Source of the DNA: an uncultured Bacteroidales bacterium
GTDB lineage: Bacteria > Bacteroidota > Bacteroidia > Bacteroidales > Paludibacteraceae
Assembly (NCBI GenBank): GCA_902782665.1
Contig: CACZOA010000066.1
Location: forward strand, 1 to 49,935
Length of the DNA: 49,935 nucleotides
Direction of reading: 5' to 3'
A program made the position numbers and the translations under genes. Below the pieces are notes generated by a model, which saw nothing but the letters and a program-made list of their open reading frames with translations, searched no databases and was not told the origin of the DNA. Shown in pieces: positions 18,217 to 26,975 of the stretch (positions are counted from its first letter, which is position 1; each line of letters opens with the position of its first letter).

Positions 18217-18248
18217 AAAAAGCGTGTTTTCATACACGCTTTTTTTTT
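18217..18248 (+). terminator. Rho-independent terminator after rplS
   Basis: An 11-bp stem, AAAAAGCGTGT (18217-18227) with ACACGCTTTTT (18234-18244), encloses loop TTTCAT and continues into a T run. It separates rplS from the BspA-like gene, whose ATG is 29 bp beyond the T run. Confidence 0.9.
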
Positions 18249-18276
18249 GTACAAAAAATCCTATAATGAAAAAATT

Positions 18277-19186
18277 ATGGCAAGCAATCAACCTAAACAC
18301 GGCACACAATCAGACAACAAACGATTTTTCGACAAAAAATTCATTTTGACGATAGTGTTCATCGCCATAGTTTTTATCACTTTTAATTTTATTTCTACCA
18401 AACACACACAAGACAACAAATATAATATCATCAGTGAAACCGACAGGACTTGCCAGATCGACATCTCTGTGGAGCAGCCCATATTCTCGATGAATATTTT
18501 TGAGTTGGTCAAACACATTAAAAGAAATTCAAAAGAACTCATTATCCCAGAAAAAATTGACATCAACGAAAAAGAATACACTGTGGTCAAGATCACTGGC
18601 AGTACAGAAAAAAAAGTTTGAATCAGTCGTATTGCCAAACTCCTTGATAGAGATAGGAAACCATGCATTCTATGGTTGTTCAAGTCTGCAAACAATCAAT
18701 ATTCCGAATTCTGTGAAAAGCATTGCGAATGGGACATTCTCTTATTGCACTAACCTACAGACAGTCATCATTCCGGATTCTGTGAAAAGCATTGGGAATT
18801 GGGCATTCTATGGTTGCACTAACCTACAGACAGTCATCATTCCAAACTCTGTGAAAAGCATTGGAGGATGGGCATTCTACAGGTGTTCAAGTATAAAAGA
18901 AATCGACATTCCGGATTCTGTGGAAAGCATTGGGGATCAGGCATTCAAAGATTGTTTAAGCCTACAGACAGTCAACATTCCTAATTCTGTGAAAAGCATT
19001 GGGTATGGGGCATTCTATGGTTGTTCAAGTCTACAGACAGTCAACATTCCGAATTCTGTGAAAAGCATTGGAGATTGGGCATTCTACAGGTGTTCAAGCC
19101 TACAGACAGTCAACATTCCGGATTCTGTGGAAAGCATTGGGGATGGGGCATTCGAAGGGACTCCATTGGAAGAAAATAAACAATAA
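18277..19186 (+). pseudogene. BspA-like leucine-rich-repeat (LRR_5) protein, copy 1, frameshifted at an A8 tract
   Basis: Frame 1 runs from ATG 18277 to TGA 18621 (114 aa): a short cytoplasmic start MASNQPKHG, a transmembrane segment (about residues 22-42), then a linker ending KITGSTEKKV-stop. The LRR half continues in the +1 frame from about 18608 to 19186: FESVVLPNSL, then about eight 23-residue BspA-type repeats (SLQTVNIPNSVKSIGxxAFYGCS). Removing one A from the run at 18608-18615 joins both halves as ...STEKKFESVVLPNSL. Copy 2 at 49156 has the same architecture unbroken. The gene may be a pseudogene, phase-variable, rescued by slippage, or a sequencing error. BspA-like proteins are usually surface binding proteins, but here a type II signal-anchor topology is predicted. 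Confidence 0.8.
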
Positions 19187-19337
19187 AATTCGTCCATGAC
19201 AGAGTAATCCATACATGCCAAACATAAAATGGTTGTTTTCTGAACCTATGGCAGGCTTGTTAGTCTCTCAATTTTTCCGACAAAAAAAAGATACAGTGGA
19301 AAAAACAAACGTTTTCTCACACTTTAGGTGCGAAATA

Positions 19338-19390
19338 AATTCATAATTCATAATGCGTAATGCATAATTGTGGGGTAATACATCGGTTGG
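19338..19390. repeat. AATTCATAATGCGTAATGC-type repeat copy
   Basis: This is the inverse orientation of the copies at 13231-13384 (ending ATTGTGGGGTAATACATCGG), followed by a degenerate half copy at 19397-19435. It lies between the BspA-like gene and the convergent RecD-like helicase gene. Confidence 0.6.
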
Positions 19391-19430
19391 AACATTCATA
19401 ATTTCGCATTCTGCATTCCGCATTTATAAT

Positions 19431-20837
19431 TCATTCCAAATCCGCACATCTCCAATTGATCAGATAGACCTCTTTTGTTGATCGTGTCAACGATGTATAG
19501 ATCCATCTGTAGAAATTGGTGTCGAGCATCTCCGCACGAATCAAGCCCGGATCAATGAAGACTGCCGACCACTGTCCACCCTGTGCCTTATGCGCCGTGA
19601 TGGCATACGCGAATTTCACCTGCAACGCATTCAGATACTTATCCTGACGCATCATCTTACGTCTCTCTGTCTGCGTAGGGATATCCATGTAATCCTCCTC
19701 AACCGCAGAATAAAGGTCTTGCCACTCTTTCTGGCTGAGCGACGGAGAGTCGTTGTGCAGCAGATCCATCATCACCGTCGCCTCCAACTCGACATCATAA
19801 TCATTGAAATAGAGTGTCACATCCGCATACTTATGTCCGTATAGTTCAGTGATTTTGCGGACTCTCTTCACTGATGCCGTATCTCCATTTGCGATAAAAC
19901 TCATCTCTGGAATCGTCTTCGACCAATAATAATTGTTGGCGACGACCATCAGAGCGTCACCACCGCATAGTTCATCATCTCTGTCGAGCACACGTGCACG
20001 GACAGCCTGATTGAAAAGTTTCGCACGAGCATTGTAACGAGTGATGATAATCGTATCGTCTTCCCCATATTTGCTATAGCACGACGCGATAGTCTCCACC
20101 AGTTCCTGCGGATCAGCATGACAGATGTCTTTATATCCGTCAACTTCAAATTCAGGAAACTCAAAATCACACATTCCCTCATTGATTTTGTCACGCAGCA
20201 TGGTCGCATTGACCAGGATACCGCTATCCGACTGCTGACGCACAACCTCCGTCAACACACCGCCATATACAGTCAAGCCAAGTCGCTCGAGCGTGGAATT
20301 ATCGAGAGCAGGAGAATAATCAAGGAAGACGGGAGGAAGCTGGGCAGTATCGCCACACAGAAGAAGCTGGCATCCGATACCCTCGTAAACATACTCCACC
20401 AAGTCTGACAGCAGATCCGTGGAATCACCTATCTTTTGATCGCTGATCATGGAAGCCTCGTCAACCACAAAAAGAGTGTCACGGAAACGGTTAGTGGCAA
20501 TCGCATTCACCTCCATTCTGTCCATTCCAGTACCCATCTGATAAATCCACTTATGGATTGTGTAGGCAGGCATACCAGAATAGTCAGACAGCACCTTTGC
20601 AGCCCTACCTGTAGGGGCAAGAAGCACAACATTATAGTGGACAGAACGCAAAGCCTTGATAAGCGAACTGATAATCGTCGTCTTTCCCGTACCTGCATAT
20701 CCACGGAGAACAAAGGCAGACCGATCCTCACCAGCACATATAAAGAGCGACAATGCCTGAGCGCACATCGACTGAAGTTGTGTCGGTTTATGACCAATAT
20801 TGGCAATAATTAGCGATTGTAGCGATTTATAATCCAT
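19431..20837 (-). CDS. RecD-like ATP-dependent DNA helicase (AAA, UvrD C-terminal)
   Basis: From ATG 20837 the product has 468 residues. It shows GYAGTGKT (Walker A, about 46-53), VDEASMI (Walker B), LLCGDTAQLPPV, and the C-terminal AITAHKAQGGQW motif with a closing YTSLTRS segment, as in RecD2/UvrD-type SF1B helicases. A TTG seven codons upstream (20858) is possible but less likely. It lacks the long N-terminal domain of RecD2, as is normal for the short Bacteroidetes form. It should act in DNA repair or recombination. It is divergent from the next gene. Confidence 0.92.
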   Translation of the reverse strand: MDYKSLQSLIIANIGHKPTQLQSMCAQALSLFICAGEDRSAFVLRGYAGTGKTTIISSLIKALRSVHYNVVLLAPTGRAAKVLSDYSGMPAYTIHKWIYQMGTGMDRMEVNAIATNRFRDTLFVVDEASMISDQKIGDSTDLLSDLVEYVYEGIGCQLLLCGDTAQLPPVFLDYSPALDNSTLERLGLTVYGGVLTEVVRQQSDSGILVNATMLRDKINEGMCDFEFPEFEVDGYKDICHADPQELVETIASCYSKYGEDDTIIITRYNARAKLFNQAVRARVLDRDDELCGGDALMVVANNYYWSKTIPEMSFIANGDTASVKRVRKITELYGHKYADVTLYFNDYDVELEATVMMDLLHNDSPSLSQKEWQDLYSAVEEDYMDIPTQTERRKMMRQDKYLNALQVKFAYAITAHKAQGGQWSAVFIDPGLIRAEMLDTNFYRWIYTSLTRSTKEVYLINWRCADLE

Positions 20838-20935
20838 AAACTGCAAATAAAAAGACAAAATTGCAACGCAAAATTCTAAATATTTTTATTTTTGCAAAAC
20901 AATAACAAAGTAAAAACAAAAAATAGACTATAAAA

Positions 20936-21628
20936 ATGAGGTATGTAATCACATCGATGCTTGTTTTGGCATCACTTTTCTTGATTTGGTTGTGCTACGA
21001 CAGCATCAACACTCCTATTGAATTCCAAGAGCAGAGAGATTTGCGTCAGAAACCAATCATCGCTCGCTTGATTGACATCCGTAAGGCACAGATCGAGTAC
21101 AAGGATCAGAACGGACGTTATGCAGGAAGTTTTGATGAGCTAATCGATTTCGTTAAGAATGGTCAGAAGGCTCAGATTTACAAGCAAGGTGAGATCACAG
21201 ACGAGCAGTTGTCTAAGGGATTGACAGAGCAGAAGGCTCTTCATTTCATCGCAGAGAACTTGGCTGATTCAGCTGCAGCATGTGGAATTACAGATTTCGA
21301 GGCTTTCAAAGCAAACTTCAAGCGTGATACATCATACGTAAGTGTATTGTCAAGCATTTTCCCTGCTGGATTCAATCCAGATTCACTTGCATTCATTCCT
21401 TACTCAGGTGGTGCTAAATTCGAACTTGACACAGTAACTCAGGCAACAAAATCAGGTCTTCCATTGCCTTTGTTTGAGGCAAGAGCTCCATACACAGTTT
21501 ACTTGAACGGTTTGAACCACCGCGAGATTGTAAACCTTTGCGATGAGGCTAAGAAGACAGACAAGTACCCTGGTTTGAAGGTTGGAGACATCGTGACTCC
21601 AAACAACAACGCAGGAAACTGGGAGTAA
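20936..21628 (+). CDS. Conserved Bacteroidales membrane-anchored protein of unknown function
   Basis: The 230-residue protein begins with one transmembrane segment (about 5-22, LVLASLFLIWLCY). A helical region follows (RQKPIIARLIDIRKAQIEYKDQNGRYAGSFDELIDFV) that resembles the N-terminal segment of pilin-like or periplasmic helper proteins, then a soluble domain to NNNAGNWE. Codon use is that of a well-expressed gene. A TATTTTTG box lies at 20887-20894. It precedes a DUF3822 protein and rsmD, an order I recall from other Bacteroidales. Function is unknown. Confidence 0.8.
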   Translation: MRYVITSMLVLASLFLIWLCYDSINTPIEFQEQRDLRQKPIIARLIDIRKAQIEYKDQNGRYAGSFDELIDFVKNGQKAQIYKQGEITDEQLSKGLTEQKALHFIAENLADSAAACGITDFEAFKANFKRDTSYVSVLSSIFPAGFNPDSLAFIPYSGGAKFELDTVTQATKSGLPLPLFEARAPYTVYLNGLNHREIVNLCDEAKKTDKYPGLKVGDIVTPNNNAGNWE

Positions 21629-21637
21629 TAGCATAAG

Positions 21638-22480
21638 ATGCAGAGAAAAGAATATTCAATTCGCAATTTCGACGCAGCTAACAGTTATAGCAAAATATTG
21701 TCCATCCGCATCTTGCCGGATGGACTTTGTTTTGTTGTGTCTGATCAAAGCGACAACAAGTTGTTGTATATGACAAAGATCATAGACAGCAACCGTCACG
21801 GCATCGACATCTTCGCAGATGAATGCAGGTCAAACAATGTGTTAGCGGCTGAGTATCTCAAGACCAACGTCGTCTATGAGACTCAACAATTCACGCTCTT
21901 CCCTACTCCAATGATGGAAGATGTGGAGGCGAAAAAGATTGCCGAGTTGAATTTTGGCAAAGTAGACGGTGCGACGGTACTGACTGAGACATTGCCTACA
22001 AACGAGATCTCCGTCGTCTACACTATACCTCAAAAACACGAGGAGATCATCCGTCGCAACAAACCAAGTGCGGCAATTCACAGTCAGATGATGCCATTGC
22101 TTTTCAATGCCATGTTCAACAGCAAAAAATGCAAAGGCTCATACCTTCATCTTAACATCCGCACCTCTTCTGTGGACGTCATCTATATTGAAGGAGGCAA
22201 ACTGAAACTTGCCAACATCTTCCAATATCAGACCGCAGACGAGTTTCTTTTCTTTGTGCTTGGATTGATGGACAACTACCGCATCGACCAATACGATGTC
22301 AAATGTGTAGTGAGCGGAGAGGTTGACGAAAACTCCTCCGTCGTGAACCACCTTGCAAAATACATTGCGAAGATTGAGTTTTCAGCCACTCCGAAAGGAA
22401 TCGTGGAGAAATCAGCATTCTCAAGCATAAAGAACAAACATCAGTTTTTAACAATCTATCAACTTCCGATATGCGTATAG
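21638..22480 (+). CDS. DUF3822 family protein
   Basis: The 280-residue product resembles the DUF3822 family of Bacteroidetes, which has an actin/ASKHA-like appearance (SKILSIRILPDGLCFVV, KGSYLHLNIRTSSVDVIYIEGGKLKLANIF, FFVLGLMDNY). No signal peptide is present. It starts 9 bp after the upstream gene, and its last 10 bases overlap the start of rsmD, so the two are probably translationally coupled. Its function is not known; the constant linkage to rsmD is only suggestive. Confidence 0.8.
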   Translation: MQRKEYSIRNFDAANSYSKILSIRILPDGLCFVVSDQSDNKLLYMTKIIDSNRHGIDIFADECRSNNVLAAEYLKTNVVYETQQFTLFPTPMMEDVEAKKIAELNFGKVDGATVLTETLPTNEISVVYTIPQKHEEIIRRNKPSAAIHSQMMPLLFNAMFNSKKCKGSYLHLNIRTSSVDVIYIEGGKLKLANIFQYQTADEFLFFVLGLMDNYRIDQYDVKCVVSGEVDENSSVVNHLAKYIAKIEFSATPKGIVEKSAFSSIKNKHQFLTIYQLPICV

Positions 22481-23004
22481 TAAGCGGTTTCTTAAAAGGC
22501 CGACGATTGTCGCCTCCAGCAAACCTGAAGGCTCGCCCCACTACAGACATAGCCAAAGAAGGTTTGTTCAACATCCTCAACAACGAAGTGGATTTTGAAG
22601 AATTGGCCGTGCTTGACATGTTTGGTGGGACAGGAAGCATAAGTTTGGAATTCATCTCCAGAGGTTGCACCGACGTGACTCTCATTGAGATGAACCAGAT
22701 CAATTTCAATTTCATTCGAAAGACAAGAGACGAACTGAATCTCAAAGATTCGTGGGAAATAATCAAAGGTGACAGTTTCAAATTCATCGAGAAATGTGGC
22801 CGCAAGTACGACATCATATTTGCCGACCCTCCATATTCACATGAACGATTAAAGGAGATTCCACAGTTGGTGGCAGATTTAGGTCTGTTGGCAGAGGATG
22901 GAATGCTCATTTTGGAGCATCCGAAAGATTTTGATTTCAGCGACGACGATCATTTCTTCCGTCACCGCAATTACGGACACGTCAATTTCAGCTTCTTCAA
23001 ATGA
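22471..23004 (+). CDS. rsmD: 16S rRNA (guanine(966)-N2)-methyltransferase RsmD
   Basis: The 177-residue Rossmann methyltransferase begins MRIVSGFLKGRRL and has RPTTDIAKEGLFNIL, the SAM-binding FGGTGSISLE loop and the catalytic DPPY motif (FADPPYSHERL). These are the standard features of RsmD, which methylates G966 of 16S rRNA in the 30S subunit. The start overlaps DUF3822 by 10 bp, and its stop overlaps folB by 4 bp (ATGA). Confidence 0.95.
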   Translation: MRIVSGFLKGRRLSPPANLKARPTTDIAKEGLFNILNNEVDFEELAVLDMFGGTGSISLEFISRGCTDVTLIEMNQINFNFIRKTRDELNLKDSWEIIKGDSFKFIEKCGRKYDIIFADPPYSHERLKEIPQLVADLGLLAEDGMLILEHPKDFDFSDDDHFFRHRNYGHVNFSFFK

Positions 23005-23381
23005 AAACAATCCGTTTGATCCGACTCAACAACATCCGAATCCACGCATTCCACGGAGCGATCCCGACTGAAAATGTTGTAGGTGCGGACTATATCGTCA
23101 ATGTGGAAGTGAAAGCTGATTGGGGAGACGCTGCTAAAAACGACGATCTGACAAAAACGATCAACTACGCGGAGATCAACGACATAGTCAGAGAAGAGAT
23201 GCATAAACAACGCGTACTTATTGAGACAGTGGCTGAAAGCATCGTCGACAGAATACTCCAATCATTCACACAAGCGGAAGAAGCGGAAGTGTCGGTGGCG
23301 AAACTGAAACCTCCTATGACAGGAGAAATCGAATCCGCAGAAGTCATCGTAAGAAAGCGCCGAATGTGCGACACAGAGTGA
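23001..23381 (+). CDS. folB: Dihydroneopterin aldolase
   Basis: The 126-residue product fits FolB: IRLNNIRIHAFHGAIPTENVVGADYIVNVEV, TINYAEINDIVREEM, LIETVAESIVDRIL and the C-terminal KLKPPM. It converts 7,8-dihydroneopterin to 6-hydroxymethyl-dihydropterin and glycolaldehyde in folate synthesis. It is coupled to rsmD by an ATGA overlap. Confidence 0.95.
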   Translation: MKTIRLIRLNNIRIHAFHGAIPTENVVGADYIVNVEVKADWGDAAKNDDLTKTINYAEINDIVREEMHKQRVLIETVAESIVDRILQSFTQAEEAEVSVAKLKPPMTGEIESAEVIVRKRRMCDTE

Positions 23382-23444
23382 AGAGTAAATTCCTCTGTAC
23401 TTCATACAATACAAAAAAACAAAAAGCAAAACCTACATAAAGGG

Positions 23445-24284
23445 ATGATGGATCAAAAACGAATTTTGACAATACAAGATATCTCATGCGTCGGACAATG
23501 TTCTCTGACGGTGGCTCTACCTATCCTTTCGGCTATGGGAATCGAGACGGCGGTCCTTCCGTCTGCAGTCCTTTCCACACACACCGGAGGATTCAAAGGA
23601 TACACATTCCGTGATCTGACAGAAGATCTGCCAGCCATCAAAGAACATTGGAAAAAAGAAGGCATCAAATTTGGAGCCGTCTACACAGGCTATGTCACTG
23701 CAAAACAGTTGCAATACATCCTAGACATATTCAATGAGGTCACAACTGAAGACGCTAAGCTTATCGTCGATCCTGTAATGGGAGACCACGGAAAACTTTA
23801 TGCTGGTTTTGACCAGGATTTTGTGGAGAGCATGAAAAATTTCTGTGCCAAAGCTGACGTGATTCTTCCAAACATCACAGAATGTGCGTTCATGCTTGGC
23901 GAAGAGTTCCACGTAACAGGCCACACAATGGAATATGTGGAGCATGTGATCGCTGGTCTACGCAAAATCGGAGCGAAAAACATCGTGATGACAGGAGTGG
24001 AGATGAAAGAGGGAGAGCAAGGTGTGGCGATATACAACGCAGAGACCGACAAGATATCCATCTGCTCACGGCCTAGGATTCCAGGAGTATACCACGGAAC
24101 AGGAGACATTTTCTCCAGCACTTTCAGTGGAGCGTACTTCCTTGGCAAAAGTCTCGAGGAATCCGCAAGAATAGCCGTAGACTATACCGTCGCTGCCATC
24201 AAAACTACAGAAGGAGACAGTGACCATTGGTATGGCGTACGTTTTGAAAAGGCATTGCCAGAATTAATAAAGATGATTCAATAA
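23445..24284 (+). CDS. Pyridoxal/pyridoxamine kinase (PdxY-like, ribokinase superfamily)
   Basis: The 279-residue protein begins with ILTIQDISCVGQCSLTVALPILSAMG and has LPSAVLSTHTGGF, VDPVMGDHGKLY, NITECAFMLG and the C-terminal anion-hole motif HGTGDIFSSTFSGA with the catalytic aspartate. It phosphorylates pyridoxal-type B6 vitamers. ATG ATG gives two equivalent starts. The 63-bp gap after folB may still be within one transcript. Confidence 0.9.
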   Translation: MMDQKRILTIQDISCVGQCSLTVALPILSAMGIETAVLPSAVLSTHTGGFKGYTFRDLTEDLPAIKEHWKKEGIKFGAVYTGYVTAKQLQYILDIFNEVTTEDAKLIVDPVMGDHGKLYAGFDQDFVESMKNFCAKADVILPNITECAFMLGEEFHVTGHTMEYVEHVIAGLRKIGAKNIVMTGVEMKEGEQGVAIYNAETDKISICSRPRIPGVYHGTGDIFSSTFSGAYFLGKSLEESARIAVDYTVAAIKTTEGDSDHWYGVRFEKALPELIKMIQ

Positions 24285-24332
24285 TCACTCGTGAAGACGG
24301 GAGCATACTCGTCTCCACAAAGATAACCCGAC

Positions 24333-25682
24333 ATGGAGGAAGAAGTTTTCTCATTATCAGAAGTGCTGAATGCAGTAAGCCGCACCATCCAAAGAAGTTT
24401 GGCTGGGCCGTACTGGATATGTGCGGAGATAGCGGAGATCAGCTATCGTGGGCATTGCTACCTCACTTTGGCTGAAACAGATGCGTCGGGAAGGATCATC
24501 GCCAAATGTAGAGCCACGATCTGGAAAACCGTTTTCGATACACTGTCCATCAAATTTTTCCAGCAGACAGGATTACAATTGGCATCAGGAATGAGAGTGC
24601 AAGTTCTCGCATCCCCAAGTTTCCATTCCGAGTTCGGATTCAGCCTCAACATCGTAGGCATCGAGCCAAGATACACACTTGGAGAAATTGCGTTACGCAG
24701 ACAGGAAACGATCAACCGACTTGCACAGGAAGGGATAATCGAAAACAACAAAAGACTCCGTCTCTCTCCTGTTCCCCAGAAAATAGCGGTGATCAGTTCA
24801 GCCTCAGCCGCCGGTTATCAGGATTTTGTAAACCAGCTCACAAACAATCCATTAGGATATAAATTCTACACAGCCCTCTATCCAGCGTTGATGCAAGGAG
24901 AGAAATCTCCACAAAGCGTCATAGATGCATTATTGCAAATCAAAAATGACGTAGAGACGCACGGACGTGCGTCTCAAAACGGACGTGCATGTCAAGACGG
25001 GGCCATCTTCGACGTTGTCGTCATCATCCGTGGAGGAGGCAGCGAAATGGATCTGAAAGCGTTCGACGACTATGCAGTAGCCAGAGAGGTCGCTCTGTTT
25101 CCATTACCTGTATTAGCTGGAATCGGCCATACAAAAGACACAAGTGTGGTGGACATCGTAGCCCACTTGGAATTGAAGACTCCGACAGCCGTTGCAGACT
25201 TCCTTATCCACACCGTCGACGCAGCATGGAAAAATGTAGAGGATTGTTCGCAAAGACTGTTTGCGTATGCGGCAGACACGTTAAGCAACGAGAAACAGAG
25301 ATTGGCACAGATCACAGAGTTTTTGTCGGCAAAAGCAAAATCTGCGACTGACATTGAGAAACAGAAAATTGATTCCAACGCATTACGTCTACAGATTTCA
25401 GCAAAAAGAATGGCCGACGATGTCATCCGAGACCTCTCGTCGAAACAATACAACATTTCAAGAGCTGTGAAATTCACAATCTCACAAAAATTGTCCGAAT
25501 TTGATCTGTTGGAGCAAAAAATCAAAAGTATTTCGCCAGAAGAAGCTTTCAAACGAGGATATTCCTTAACTTTGAAGGACGGCAAACCGATCTCTATCTC
25601 CACTCTGAAAAACGGCGACAGAATCGAGACTGTTTGCTCTGGAGGAAGAATAACAAGTACCGTCGACGAGATTTATCATTGA
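24333..25682 (+). CDS. xseA: Exodeoxyribonuclease VII large subunit, with an in-frame repeat insertion
   Basis: The 449-residue product has the N-terminal OB fold (about residues 1-105, with YWICAEIAEISYRGHCYLTLAE), the catalytic domain (SSASAAGYQDFVNQL, VVVIIRGGGSEMDLKAFDDYAVAREVALFPLPVLAGIGHTKDTSVVD), a long coiled coil (about 305-400) and the C-terminal RGYSLTLKDGKPI segment. It degrades single-stranded DNA to oligonucleotides with XseB. Between NDV and FDVVVIIRGGG a ~16-residue stretch rich in GRA.Q is encoded by a dispersed palindromic repeat (24951-24998). This lies at a variable loop before the conserved RGGG, so the enzyme is probably still active. Confidence 0.93.
   Translation: MEEEVFSLSEVLNAVSRTIQRSLAGPYWICAEIAEISYRGHCYLTLAETDASGRIIAKCRATIWKTVFDTLSIKFFQQTGLQLASGMRVQVLASPSFHSEFGFSLNIVGIEPRYTLGEIALRRQETINRLAQEGIIENNKRLRLSPVPQKIAVISSASAAGYQDFVNQLTNNPLGYKFYTALYPALMQGEKSPQSVIDALLQIKNDVETHGRASQNGRACQDGAIFDVVVIIRGGGSEMDLKAFDDYAVAREVALFPLPVLAGIGHTKDTSVVDIVAHLELKTPTAVADFLIHTVDAAWKNVEDCSQRLFAYAADTLSNEKQRLAQITEFLSAKAKSATDIEKQKIDSNALRLQISAKRMADDVIRDLSSKQYNISRAVKFTISQKLSEFDLLEQKIKSISPEEAFKRGYSLTLKDGKPISISTLKNGDRIETVCSGGRITSTVDEIYH
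24951..24998. repeat. GTAGAGACGCAC palindrome inserted in frame in xseA
   Basis: GAGACGCACG (24954-24963) and CGTGCGTCTC (24966-24975) form a perfect 10-bp stem with a 2-nt loop, preceded by GTA. A second, diverged half copy (ACGGACGTGCATGTC) follows in direct repeat with an 18-nt period, encoding the six-residue units GRASQN and GRACQD. The reading frame stays open. Confidence 0.8.
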
Positions 25683-25724
25683 CGAAAGAGGGGAAACAGC
25701 CCCGTCAACGCAAACATAAAAGAT

Positions 25725-25925
25725 ATGAAAGAAAAACTTACATACACTGAAGCATACGAAGAATTGAATTCTATCGTGGCAGCGGCAGAAAACGATGAAA
25801 TCTCCATTGATGAGCTTCAAACGAAAGTGAAAAGAGCGTCTGAACTGATCTCTTTTTGCAGGAACTATGTGAAGACAACCAATGAGCATATCGAAAAAGT
25901 GTTTAATGAACTTAATTCGAAATAA
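25725..25925 (+). CDS. xseB: Exodeoxyribonuclease VII small subunit
   Basis: The 66-residue all-helical product (LTYTEAYEELNSIVAAAENDEISIDELQTKVKRASELISFC) is typical of XseB, which binds the coiled coil of XseA in multiple copies. It follows xseA after 42 bp, and only 8 bp separate its stop from the next ORF. Confidence 0.92.
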   Translation: MKEKLTYTEAYEELNSIVAAAENDEISIDELQTKVKRASELISFCRNYVKTTNEHIEKVFNELNSK

Positions 25926-25933
25926 GATTAGAT

Positions 25934-26716
25934 ATGAGAACAAAATATTTTTTGATAGCATTATCGTGTGTGGCTGCAGCAGCAATGGCAGAGCCACAGA
26001 ACAAAACAGACAAAAAAGGCAAAAAGCAGGGAGAATGGGGAAAATTCTACCCTAACGGCAATCCAAAGTACATCGGCAATTTCAAAGATGACGTGCCAGT
26101 GGGAGAATTCCAGCACTTCTATGAAAATGGCAGACCACAATGTGTGCAGACATACACAGACGCCACTCATAGCAAAGCCGTATTCTATGAAGCCGACGGT
26201 ACAACTATCTCATCACAAGGATCTTACGTTGGCAAAGAGAAAGACGGCAAGTGGGAGTTTTACAACAAAGGCAAGCTGACTTTGGTGGAGAACTACAAAG
26301 AGGGTAAGAAGCATGGAATGAAGAAGTCGTACAACAAAGACGGCATAATGATGGAGGAGATCCCATATGTCGACGACAAGATCCACGGCACAGCCAAATT
26401 CTATCTCGGCGACGGCAAACTGTACTACACAGTGGAGTATGTCAACGGATTGAAGGATGGCAAGTATGTGGCATACGACGGCACAGACAAGATTGTGGAG
26501 ACAGGTATGCACAAGAACGACAAACGTGAAGGCAACTGGGTGACATACGATGAGAAAGGCGAAGTCATCGAAACATTGATTTTCTCTAACGGAGTGTTGC
26601 AGAATGCAGAGGAGATAAACAAGAAGCGTGCTGAGGCGTACCAGGAGAAAGAGAGCAAGAAAGGCACAATCAAAGAACCTAATGCAGGATCAGATGCAGA
26701 GGTGAAGACTCATTGA
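25934..26716 (+). CDS. Secreted YwqK/MORN-type repeat protein
   Basis: The 260-residue protein has a signal peptide (about 1-19, ending AMAEP) and six or more MORN/YwqK-type repeats (GKKQGEWGKFYPNGNPKYIG, GKEKDGKWEFYNKGKL, EGKKHGMKKSYNKDG, NGLKDGKYVAYDG, KREGNWVTYDEKGE). The C terminus is a charged Lys/Glu tail. Databases often call such proteins YwqK-family antitoxins, but there is no toxin here and the protein is exported, so that name is misleading. It is probably co-transcribed with xseAB. Function is unknown. Confidence 0.85.
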   Translation: MRTKYFLIALSCVAAAAMAEPQNKTDKKGKKQGEWGKFYPNGNPKYIGNFKDDVPVGEFQHFYENGRPQCVQTYTDATHSKAVFYEADGTTISSQGSYVGKEKDGKWEFYNKGKLTLVENYKEGKKHGMKKSYNKDGIMMEEIPYVDDKIHGTAKFYLGDGKLYYTVEYVNGLKDGKYVAYDGTDKIVETGMHKNDKREGNWVTYDEKGEVIETLIFSNGVLQNAEEINKKRAEAYQEKESKKGTIKEPNAGSDAEVKTH

Positions 26717-26740
26717 TTGATGGTGGAGGGGTGATGGTGG

Positions 26741-26808
26741 AGGATTGTTAAGGGCAGAATGCCCTAACTCCACGCTCTCTTCTGCGAGTTCGTAAGAACG
26801 AGCAGTTA
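26741..26808. repeat. Dispersed two-hairpin element, copy 2
   Basis: AGGATTGTTAAGGGCAGAAT begins the first hairpin (AGGGCAGAATGCCCT). The second hairpin follows around TGCGAGTTCGTAAGAACGAGCA. It aligns with copy 1 at 13144-13215 in order and spacing, but the stems are changed by compensating bases. Confidence 0.6.
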
Positions 26809-26926
26809 TAAAAGGCAAGGATTATTATTGAATAATTATTAGATATATTCTATCTCTAAAAGTACGTATATTGCTTTCTATAGCGATTTCTTTATTTATT
26901 GGATAGCAAACTTATACATAAACTAA

Positions 26927-26955
26927 AAAAGACGCATTTCTGCGTCTTTTTTTTG
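26927..26955. terminator. Bidirectional rho-independent terminator
   Basis: AAAAGACGCA (26927-26936) pairs with TGCGTCTTTT (26941-26950) around TTTC. A T run follows on the plus strand, and an A run flanks the other side for minus-strand transcripts. It lies 21 bp past the purN stop and can serve both the YwqK gene and purN. Confidence 0.85.
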
Positions 26956-26975
26956 CTTATCATATTGAAAGTCAA

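Noticed and set aside
18118-18276. Upstream extension of BspA-like copy 1 into rplS
   Set aside because: That stretch overlaps the end of rplS and its terminator; the ATG at 18277 matches the start of copy 2.
25934-26716. Toxin-antitoxin interpretation of the YwqK-family protein
   Set aside because: The protein has a signal peptide and there is no candidate toxin beside it.
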